5,011 nt of DNA, from positions 1-5,011 of the forward strand of contig DATLMR010000283.1 in assembly GCA_035537555.1 (NCBI GenBank). The letters run 5' to 3'. The translations under genes were made by a program, and so were the position numbers. Of the stretch, positions 1 through 5,011 are shown one piece after another; position 1 is the first letter of the stretch, and each line of letters opens with the position of its first letter. Below the pieces are notes generated by a model that was not told the DNA's origin, ran no database searches, and saw only the letters and a program-made list of their open reading frames with translations. Origin of the DNA: DATLMR01 sp035537555 (GTDB taxonomy: Bacteria; Acidobacteriota; Blastocatellia; UBA7656).

Positions 1-1020
1 AAGCCGGTCAGGATGAAAGAGGAAGACGCGGAGGCGATCAAGGAGCTGGGCCTCGTCAAGTACGTGAGCCCGGAATATATCAGGACCCTCGTGCTGAGCT
101 ACGGCAACCGGCAGACCTCGGCCCCGACCCGGGGAGTCGCGCCGGAGTACGGCATCATGCGCAACGAGACGGCCGACGTGGGCCGCTTCATCAACGCGGA
201 AGATGTCGAAAAGAGGCGGCGGGTCGTCTTCCTCGGCGTCGAGGTGGCGCGCAAGCTCTTCAGCAACGGCCCGGCGGTCGGCGAGACGATTCGCATGAAC
301 GGAATGACCTTCGAAGTCGTCGGGGTCATGACCAACAAGCCGCAGATGAGCTCTTACTATTCCCCCGACAAGTATTGCGCCTTCATTCCGTATTCCACGG
401 TCGGGCAACTGTGGAACAACGAGTTCGTCTACAGCCTGGTCTTCCAGTCGCTCGATCCGATGATGCACGATCAGGCCGTAAAACAGGTGAAGGACACGCT
501 CGCGGCGCGCCACGACTTCGACCCGCGTGACAAGCGCGCGGTCACGATGATGGACTCGGTGGAGAACAGCCGCATGCTCGGAGGCATAACCGGCGGGCTG
601 AAGATCGTTCTCACCTTCATCGGCTCGCTCACCCTCATGATAGGGGGGATCGGCGTGATGAATATCATGCTCGTCTCCGTCACCGAGCGAACGCGCGAAG
701 TCGGCATCCGCAAGGCGCTCGGCGCGAGGCGAAGGCACATCCTCGTCCAGTTCCTGATGGAGGCGCTCGTGATCACCTTCATCGGGGGCGTGCTCGGCAT
801 CGCCTTCTCTTACCTTATGTCATGGGGAATCGGCTCGCGCCCCTTTCTCTCCGAGCTGCTCGAAGACCCGTCGGGAAGGACCGACATTCACTTCCTGCTC
901 TCGCCCGAAGTTCTGCTGACCGCCACGGGCATCCTCATCCTGGTCGGAGTGCTGAGCGGACTGCTGCCCGCCCTGCGGGCCTCGCGCATGGACCCGATCG
1001 AGTCGCTCAGGTACGAGTAA
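1..1020 (+). CDS. MacB/FtsX-type ABC transporter permease, C-terminal part (5' end outside window)
   Basis: The reading frame is already open at base 1 (codons for K-P-V-R precede the first ATG at 13), so the true start lies upstream. Numbered from that ATG, 335 residues are visible. Residues 1 to about 190 resemble the periplasmic MacB_PCD domain, with the typical stretch FLGVEVARKLF (73-83) and GETIRMNGMTFEVVGV (90-105). Three hydrophobic segments follow, at about 194-220, 246-270 and 298-320. The family signature VSVTERTREVGIRKALGAR lies at 221-239 and the usual ending PALRASRMDPIESLRYE at 319-335, so the C-terminus is intact. The first transmembrane helix and the early periplasmic region must be upstream. 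Such permeases work with a MacB/LolD-like ATPase in the inner membrane and drive export of macrolides, peptides or lipoproteins by mechanotransmission. The substrate cannot be read from this sequence. No ATPase or MacA-like adaptor is visible here; either could be upstream. Confidence 0.93.
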   Translation, partial: KPVRMKEEDAEAIKELGLVKYVSPEYIRTLVLSYGNRQTSAPTRGVAPEYGIMRNETADVGRFINAEDVEKRRRVVFLGVEVARKLFSNGPAVGETIRMNGMTFEVVGVMTNKPQMSSYYSPDKYCAFIPYSTVGQLWNNEFVYSLVFQSLDPMMHDQAVKQVKDTLAARHDFDPRDKRAVTMMDSVENSRMLGGITGGLKIVLTFIGSLTLMIGGIGVMNIMLVSVTERTREVGIRKALGARRRHILVQFLMEALVITFIGGVLGIAFSYLMSWGIGSRPFLSELLEDPSGRTDIHFLLSPEVLLTATGILILVGVLSGLLPALRASRMDPIESLRYE

Positions 1021-1061
1021 TTTGCGGGACCGCACCCCTGGCTTCTTCCCCGGCCTGTGGA

Positions 1062-1067
1062 TACAAT
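1062..1067 (+). promoter_or_regulatory. Possible -10 element of a leaderless ubiX promoter
   Basis: TACAAT at 1062-1067 matches TATAAT at five of six bases and lies 7 bases before the preferred GTG start of ubiX at 1075. Transcription would then begin at or just before the start codon, giving a leaderless mRNA, and no Shine-Dalgarno sequence is present before that GTG. No convincing -35 hexamer is found at 16-18 bp spacing; the 17-bp position reads TGGCTT. The site is a weak candidate from sequence alone. Confidence 0.3.
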
Positions 1068-1074
1068 ACCGAAG

Positions 1075-1677
1075 GTGAAATCGATAACCGTAGGAATAAG
1101 CGGCGCGAGCGGCGCGATCTACGCGCAGAGGCTCTTGATACAGCTCGAAGAGAGCCCCGAGGTGCGCCAGATAAATCTCGTGGTGAGCGGGCCGGCCCGG
1201 CGCGTGATCGGCGATGAGCTGGAGATCAGCCCTTCGGCGGACCTGGAGCAGATGCTCACCGAGATGCTCGGCCGGCGCTCGTCGAAGACCGTGATCTTTT
1301 CTCAGGGAGACATCGGCGCGGCGATAGCCTCGGGGTCATACGCCGTCGATGCCATGGCGGTCATTCCCTGCTCCGCCTCGACGCTCGGGGCGCTCGCCAC
1401 GGGCGCGGGCCGCAATCTGCTCCACCGCGCGGCGGACGTTTGCCTGAAGGAAGGGCGCAGGCTCGTGATAGTTCCCCGCGAGACTCCCCTGTCTACCATC
1501 CACCTGGAAAACATGCTGAAGCTCAGGCAGGCGGGAGCGATGATCGTTCCGGCGATGCCCGCGTTTTATCACAGGCCGGTCGATATAGTTTCGATGGCCG
1601 ATCACTTCATCTACCGGGTGATGGATCACCTGGGGCTGGCACACTCGCGGGAGACGGCCTGGACCGGGGATATTTGA
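1075..1677 (+). CDS. ubiX: Flavin prenyltransferase UbiX
   Basis: UbiX joins dimethylallyl (mono)phosphate to reduced FMN to make prenylated FMN, the cofactor of UbiD-type decarboxylases; it is a soluble flavoprotein. From GTG 1075 the protein has 200 residues, normal for the family (about 190-210). The N-terminal FMN-binding motif is GISGASGAIYAQRLL (7-21), followed by the conserved SGSYAVDAMAVIPCS region (87-101). RAADVCLKEGRRL (118-130) contains the expected Arg118 and Lys125. RETPL (135-139) and PAFYHRP (162-168, with Tyr165) follow, then Arg181. These line up with Pseudomonas UbiX R122, K129, R139, E140, Y169 and R185, so the enzyme looks active. An in-frame GTG at 1057 would add six residues. 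I prefer 1075 because homologues begin only a few residues before the GISGASG motif. The gene lies 54 bases after the permease and 2 bases before the UbiA gene, with which it is probably co-transcribed. In the futalosine pathway the equivalent gene is called mqnM. Confidence 0.95.
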   Translation: MKSITVGISGASGAIYAQRLLIQLEESPEVRQINLVVSGPARRVIGDELEISPSADLEQMLTEMLGRRSSKTVIFSQGDIGAAIASGSYAVDAMAVIPCSASTLGALATGAGRNLLHRAADVCLKEGRRLVIVPRETPLSTIHLENMLKLRQAGAMIVPAMPAFYHRPVDIVSMADHFIYRVMDHLGLAHSRETAWTGDI

Positions 1678-1679
1678 AG

Positions 1680-2591
1680 ATGGGTATGCGAACGGGCGCG
1701 AAAGAGCGCATGTCGATAGGCGAGCGTTTGCGAATCACGCTCGAAATGATCAAGATCGAGCACACGCTCTTCGCCCTCCCCTTCGCTTTTCTCGGCGCGA
1801 TGCTCGCCGGGTATCGCATGCCCGCCCAGCCCCCGGCCTTCTGGGTGTCGAAGCTGCTCTGGATAACCCTGGCGATGGTGGGCGCGCGGTCGGCGGCGAT
1901 GGCGTTCAACAGGATCGCCGACCGCGAGATCGACGCGGCCAACCCTCGCACGGCGGGCCGCGCCCTTCCGGCCGGGCTTCTGGACCTTCGCTTCGCGCTC
2001 GCGTTCACGGCGGCGGCGGCGGCGCTCTTCCTGCTCGCGGCTTCGCAGCTTAACCGCCTGACGCTGATACTCTCTCCGGTCGCGCTCGCGTCGGTCCTGC
2101 TCTATTCATACATGAAGCGCGTGACGGCCCTGTCGCATCTGGTGCTCGGATGGTGTCTCGGGATAGCGCCCGCGGGCGCGTGGATAGCGATTCGGGGAAG
2201 CCTTTCGGCCGAGGCGGTGCTGCTCTCGTTTTCGGTGATGCTCTGGACCGCCGGGTTCGATATTCTTTACGCCTGCCAGGATTACGAATTCGACCGGGGC
2301 GCGGGGCTCCATTCCATCCCCGAGAGGTTCGGCATCAAGAGAGCGCTATCGATCGCGCGCGGCGTGCACGCTCTGATGTTCGTATTGCTGGTCGTGTTCG
2401 TCGTCAAGGCGCAGCTCGAATGGGTGAGCCTGATCGGAGTGCTCGTGACGGGCGGGCTGCTCGTCTACCAGCACAGCATAGTGAAAGCGGACGACCTGTC
2501 CCGCCTCAACGCCGCCTTCTTCACCACGAACGCGTTCGTGAGCGTGATCCTGTTCGTCACGGTCGCAAGCGACCTCCTGCTGTTCGGCTGA
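1680..2591 (+). CDS. ubiA: UbiA-family 4-hydroxybenzoate/menaquinone-type polyprenyltransferase
   Basis: This is an integral-membrane prenyltransferase that transfers a polyprenyl chain from its diphosphate to an aromatic acid in quinone synthesis. From ATG 1680 it has 303 residues, a usual length. The first Mg-diphosphate motif is NRIADREIDAANPRTAGRALP (split: N77, D81, D85, R90, R94). The second is the QDYEFD segment (Q200, D201, D205), followed by GLHSIPERFG (209-218). Between and after these lie about eight hydrophobic helices, including an alanine-rich one at about 106-121. The HSIP-containing second motif is typical of the UbiA-like subfamily found with UbiX/UbiD in non-ubiquinone bacteria. 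The likely role is therefore MqnP-like prenylation of 1,4-dihydroxy-6-naphthoate rather than 4-hydroxybenzoate; this is inference. GGGGA at 1666-1670, 9 bases before ATG 1680, is a plausible ribosome site. ATGs at 1686 and 1710 are alternatives, and 1710 would give 293 residues starting MSIGERLR. The 2-base gap to ubiX suggests translational coupling. Confidence 0.92.
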   Translation: MGMRTGAKERMSIGERLRITLEMIKIEHTLFALPFAFLGAMLAGYRMPAQPPAFWVSKLLWITLAMVGARSAAMAFNRIADREIDAANPRTAGRALPAGLLDLRFALAFTAAAAALFLLAASQLNRLTLILSPVALASVLLYSYMKRVTALSHLVLGWCLGIAPAGAWIAIRGSLSAEAVLLSFSVMLWTAGFDILYACQDYEFDRGAGLHSIPERFGIKRALSIARGVHALMFVLLVVFVVKAQLEWVSLIGVLVTGGLLVYQHSIVKADDLSRLNAAFFTTNAFVSVILFVTVASDLLLFG

Positions 2592-2612
2592 TGATTTGCC
2601 GATGGGCGCCGA

Positions 2613-2652
2613 GTGGGCGATACGTGAAGATCGCTCTTCACGTATCGCCCAC
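2613..2652. repeat. Perfect 18-bp inverted repeat between convergent genes (possible bidirectional terminator)
   Basis: Arms 2613-2630 and 2635-2652 are perfectly complementary over 18 bp, enclosing a 4-base TCGC loop. The element begins 21 bases after the ubiA stop and ends 10 bases before the (minus-strand) stop of the hydrolase, so it fills most of the 71-base convergent spacer. The position fits a shared transcription terminator, but neither side is followed by a T tract. It may instead act as an mRNA 3'-end stabiliser or be a dispersed palindromic repeat. Confidence 0.85.
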
Positions 2653-2662
2653 GAAGACCGGG

Positions 2663-4417
2663 CTAACGGCTTGAGGTGGTCTCGACGGACAGGGGAACCA
2701 CCGGCAGGATCAGGCGCGACGGGTGCGCGCGGTCGTGATGGATCGTATTTGTGGCGACCCGCGTCTCCGAATCCGCGCGCAGCGGCCTGCCGGTATTCGG
2801 ATTCGGATCGAAGCGCGGGTCGTTCGAGCTCGTGATGTGGACCGCGATGCGGTGGCCCTTGTTGAAGATGAGGCTCGTGTTCCAGAGGTCGATCTTGAAT
2901 TTATAGACCTCGCCCTTCTTCATGAAGACCTCCCGGTCGAAGCCTTCGCGGAATCTCGCCCTGAAGGCCGAATCGAGCACAAGCCGCTCAGTCCCGTCCG
3001 GGTAAACGTCCACGAGCTTGGCCATCCAGTCCGTGTCGGGCGCGTCGGACTCCGCCCAGAGCTCGACCGTCACGCGGCCCGTCACTTCGACGGGAGACTC
3101 AAGGACCGGGGTGAGAAACTTAAGAACGTCCTTCCTCTCTCCGACGGCGCGCTGGTCCATCGGCCCCCGCTTTATATTAAGGTTGGCGCCGCCTATGGTC
3201 GGCACCGGATTTTTCGGATCGTACTTGTAACTGCTCGCGCTCTCCTGTTCGCCGGAGAGCATCTCGCCGAGCTTTCCGCCCGGCAGCATGAAATAAGACG
3301 TGGGCCTTGAGGGAACGGGCCACGCCGTCGCCGTGCGCCATTCGTTGCCCGGAGCCTTCGGGTCCGTCACGTCGCCCATGACGTAATATTTCACGGGAGC
3401 CTCGTCCCTGATCCCGTTGTTTTTCCCGTTGAGCCAGTAATCGAACCATCGCAGGGCCTCATCGACCGGGTTGACCGTGGCGTTGGACGGGTACTTCACC
3501 TCCTCCATATTGCCGTGCCCCCACGGCCCCATGATGAGCTTCTGATTCCCGAGGGCGAGCCCGCCGCCGCCGGCTTGCAGGCCCGCGAAGTTTTGCACGT
3601 TCCCCTCGGAGAAGATGTCGTACCAGCCGCCGTAGTTATAGACCGGGATTTGAACCTTATCCCATTGCTTCGACATCTCGTTGGAATCGTAATACCCGTC
3701 GTAGACGTTATGCTTGAACGTCTCGTTCAGAGCGTCCAGGGCGTTCTGCCTCTTGAGCCATATCTCGTTCAGCTCCCTGCGAAAGACTCCTCCCATGAAA
3801 GCGGACTGGTTATAGATACTCGAGCGCGCGACCATAACGAAGTTGGCCACGAGGTGCGGCGGCCTCATCAGCGCGGCCAGGTTCGCCGTTATGCCCATGG
3901 CCGACGCGCCGTACATGCCGACGCGCGCGTTCGACCAGGGCTGCTTCGCGACCCACTCGACGGAGTCATAGCCGTCCTGCGGGTCCTCGACGAAAGGGTC
4001 GTACTTCCCTTCGCTCTTGAACTTCCCGCGACAATCCTGGACGACGAGGGCGAAGCCGCGTTTGGTCCACGCCGCGTGGCCGACCGCCTGAAGCTCCTTG
4101 TTATAGGGCGTGCGCACGAGCACGGCCGGCCACGGGCCTTTGCCTTCGGGCAGGTAGACGCTCGTGGCGAGCTTCACGCCGTCGCGCACCGCGACCATCT
4201 CGTCGGAACGCCTGACCGGGGCGGCCTGCGGGCTCGCGGCAGGGGCTTGCCGCGCCTGTGCCGGAGCGGCGAATTGAAGCGCGGAGGCGAGGCACAGGAG
4301 CAGAAGGCCTCTAAGAGCGAAGGCCTTATGGAGGCGCGCCTTCGAGCCTCTCTTTAAACCCGAATGGCCTTCGCCCTGCCGGTTCTTGCTCGCGTCGATA
4401 TTCTCAGAGTTCTTCAT
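2663..4417 (-). CDS. Exported CocE/NonD-family (peptidase S15) alpha/beta hydrolase
   Basis: The 584-residue protein belongs to the CocE/NonD group of X-Pro dipeptidyl-peptidase (S15) hydrolases, which cleave esters, amides or peptides; its substrate is unknown. A basic N-region of about 32 residues precedes a hydrophobic core (34-50) and a likely signal-peptidase I site after APAQA (residue 55), so it should be periplasmic or secreted. A Pro/Ala linker (58-68) leads into the alpha/beta domain (about 72-330). Candidate triad residues are Ser172 in GMYGASAMG (167-175), Asp267 in GGWYD (263-267) and His301 in GPWGHG (297-302). Tyr105 in RTPYNK (102-107) matches the oxyanion-hole tyrosine of CocE. 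Residues from about 335 to 575 form the C-terminal jelly-roll domain, including VTGRVTVELWAESDAPDTDW (445-464) and the NTSLIFNKGHRIAVHITSS segment (513-531). The nucleophile elbow reads G-A-S-A-M-G rather than the more common G-x-S-Y-x-G. ATG 4417 is supported by GGAG six bases upstream and is the only start that keeps the signal peptide. The gene stands alone between two hairpins. Confidence 0.92.
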   Translation of the reverse strand: MKNSENIDASKNRQGEGHSGLKRGSKARLHKAFALRGLLLLCLASALQFAAPAQARQAPAASPQAAPVRRSDEMVAVRDGVKLATSVYLPEGKGPWPAVLVRTPYNKELQAVGHAAWTKRGFALVVQDCRGKFKSEGKYDPFVEDPQDGYDSVEWVAKQPWSNARVGMYGASAMGITANLAALMRPPHLVANFVMVARSSIYNQSAFMGGVFRRELNEIWLKRQNALDALNETFKHNVYDGYYDSNEMSKQWDKVQIPVYNYGGWYDIFSEGNVQNFAGLQAGGGGLALGNQKLIMGPWGHGNMEEVKYPSNATVNPVDEALRWFDYWLNGKNNGIRDEAPVKYYVMGDVTDPKAPGNEWRTATAWPVPSRPTSYFMLPGGKLGEMLSGEQESASSYKYDPKNPVPTIGGANLNIKRGPMDQRAVGERKDVLKFLTPVLESPVEVTGRVTVELWAESDAPDTDWMAKLVDVYPDGTERLVLDSAFRARFREGFDREVFMKKGEVYKFKIDLWNTSLIFNKGHRIAVHITSSNDPRFDPNPNTGRPLRADSETRVATNTIHHDRAHPSRLILPVVPLSVETTSSR

Positions 4418-4423
4418 ATCTGT

Positions 4424-4427
4424 CTCC
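4424..4427 (-). promoter_or_regulatory. Ribosome binding site of the hydrolase gene
   Basis: On the minus strand GTAGGAGACAGAT directly precedes the ATG at 4417, placing GGAG six bases before it. This is the clearest Shine-Dalgarno sequence in the window and fixes the start of the hydrolase, which has an unusually long basic N-region before its signal-peptide core. Confidence 0.75.
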
Positions 4428-4482
4428 TACGGATGATGCTCTCGCGGCGGTTTCATTCGACGGGTCCCCGCATCTTCCCGGC

Positions 4483-4552
4483 AAAAAGCGACGAGTGGCA
4501 GGTGCCTGGTATAGAACGTTCGCCATTCTATACCAGGCACCTGCCACTCGTC
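4483..4552 (-). terminator. Long-stem intrinsic terminator after the TonB-dependent receptor gene
   Basis: Read on the minus strand, a 27-bp perfect stem (4552-4526 with 4516-4490, 9-base loop) is followed after one C by five T residues (4487-4483). It begins 26 bases after the receptor's stop codon. Stem plus T tract in this orientation only fits a Rho-independent terminator that separates the receptor from the downstream co-oriented hydrolase. The stem is much longer than a usual terminator stem, so the element may be a dispersed palindrome that doubles as one. Confidence 0.65.
4490..4552. repeat. 27-bp perfect palindromic element with nested half-palindromes
   Basis: Arms 4490-4516 and 4526-4552 pair without mismatch around the loop CGTTCGCCA. 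Each arm contains its own short inverted repeat, CAGG-TG-CCTG in the left arm (4499-4508) and CAGG-CA-CCTG in the right (4534-4543), so single-stranded DNA or RNA could also fold with side hairpins. GAACGTTC (4514-4521) is a further 8-base palindrome at the left stem-loop junction. It lies in the 161-base gap between receptor and hydrolase. The rest of that gap (4418-4482, 4553-4578) shows no recognisable element beyond the hydrolase ribosome site. Confidence 0.85.
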
Positions 4553-4578
4553 ATCGGCAGTTTAAGCCTGACGGAGGG

Positions 4579-5011
4579 TTAGAAGGTAAAGCGGCCGCCA
4601 AGCTGAATGGCCCGCGGACCGCCGGTCCCGAACGCCTGCCCCGCCCTCTCGGTCGGCCTTCCGAAGCCCGATCCGATGGTGGTCGAATACCCGGTCAGGT
4701 TGGCGGTGTTGAAGATATTGAAGACTTCGAACATGCCCTGAAGCGCGAACCGCTCGCCGAACCGGAAGATCTTCGATAAGCGAACGTCGTGCGACTGGAA
4801 GTTGTCGCCGAAGTCGAAATCGGTCGGAAGGACCAGCGCGCGGATCGTAGCCCCGCGAGCGTCGGGCCTTCCGGCCCTTCTGGCGTTGAATTCATTCACG
4901 AGGCGAATGAACTCCTCTTTGCCCACTCCCCGGTTGAGCGAGTTGCGCTCGAGGCCCGGGAGGGTGTCGCCGCCGACTCCGTCGCCGTTGATGTCGTTCG
5001 TAGAGTTGATG
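4579..5011 (-). CDS. TonB-dependent receptor, Oar-like, C-terminal end (5' part outside window)
   Basis: The frame is open to the window edge, so only the last 143 residues are present and the start lies beyond 5011; the GTG at 4926 is merely internal. The stop is TAA at 4581-4579. The visible part has features typical of the final beta-strands of Oar-like outer-membrane receptors common in Acidobacteriota. It begins with a DINGDGVGGD loop and then LPGLERNSLNRG. Later come the strand segment DVRLSKIFRFGERFALQGMF, then EVFNIFNTANLTGY, and finally RAIQLGGRFTF. The protein ends in phenylalanine, the usual outer-membrane beta-barrel sorting residue. DxNxDGxxxD resembles a calcium-binding loop. 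Full-length relatives usually have an N-terminal carboxypeptidase-regulatory-like domain and a plug, which would lie outside. The ligand cannot be told. The gene precedes the hydrolase on the same strand, but the hairpin with T tract argues against strong read-through. Confidence 0.88.
   Translation of the reverse strand, partial: INSTNDINGDGVGGDTLPGLERNSLNRGVGKEEFIRLVNEFNARRAGRPDARGATIRALVLPTDFDFGDNFQSHDVRLSKIFRFGERFALQGMFEVFNIFNTANLTGYSTTIGSGFGRPTERAGQAFGTGGPRAIQLGGRFTF

Noticed and set aside
1440..1679. The UbiA reading frame stays open upstream into ubiX, which would give a 383-residue protein.
   Set aside because: The extra 80 residues have no UbiA character and overlap the well-conserved C-terminal half of ubiX. 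The start at 1680 gives the normal family length.
2008..2022. Five CGG units in a row within the UbiA gene.
   Set aside because: They encode an alanine run in a transmembrane helix of a GC-rich gene. The run is short and shows no sign of being a functional repeat.
3515..4357. Long + strand open frame (280 codons) opposite the hydrolase gene.
   Set aside because: It is an antisense shadow of a well-supported gene in GC-rich DNA, with charged low-complexity content and no recognisable domain or ribosome site.
4455..4484. Possible minus-strand promoter for the hydrolase: TTGCCG (4484-4479) and TCGAAT (4460-4455) with an 18-bp spacer.
   Set aside because: Each hexamer matches consensus at only four positions, and the -35 overlaps the T tract of the terminator. 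This is too weak to list as a feature.
4514..4521. GAACGTTC as a possible regulator (LexA-like) box.
   Set aside because: The half-sites have no spacer, unlike known LexA boxes, and the sequence lies at the stem-loop junction of the hairpin.
4579..4926. A complete 115-residue small gene on the minus strand starting with GTG at 4926.
   Set aside because: The frame continues without a stop to the window edge and the upstream codons also read as receptor sequence, so this is an internal GTG in a truncated larger gene.

Overview
The window reads as chromosomal DNA of a GC-rich Gram-negative bacterium, most likely an Acidobacteriota member. This is an inference. It rests on the C-terminal end of an Oar-like TonB-dependent outer-membrane protein of the type abundant in that phylum, a MacB-type permease, an exported S15/CocE-family hydrolase, and a UbiX/UbiA pair that fits menaquinone synthesis. 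Isoleucine ATA codons are unusually common for such GC-rich DNA, especially in ubiX and ubiA.

Layout. Positions 1-1020 (+) hold the C-terminal part of a MacB/FtsX-type ABC permease whose start lies upstream of the window. After a 54-base gap come two tightly spaced + strand genes. The first is a flavin prenyltransferase (ubiX, 1075-1677). The second is a UbiA-family membrane prenyltransferase (1680-2591), with 2 bases between stop and start, so they are almost certainly one operon. They meet a convergent gene at 2663-4417 (-), which encodes an exported CocE/NonD-type alpha/beta hydrolase. The 71-base convergent spacer holds a perfect 18-bp hairpin. Upstream of the hydrolase on the same strand, 4579-5011 (-) is the C-terminal end of an Oar-like TonB-dependent receptor. 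Its end is separated from the hydrolase by a perfect 27-bp hairpin followed by a T5 tract, which looks like an unusually long intrinsic terminator.

How the genes relate. UbiX makes prenylated FMN for UbiD-type decarboxylases, and UbiA-family enzymes attach the polyprenyl tail to an aromatic acid. Together they fit the late steps of quinone synthesis, probably the futalosine route to menaquinone, with the UbiD partner outside the window. The MacB permease, the hydrolase and the outer-membrane receptor are envelope functions with no visible link to the quinone genes. I see no RNA gene, transposase, CRISPR array or novel multi-gene system. The most distinctive non-coding signals are the two long perfect palindromes that bracket the hydrolase gene.
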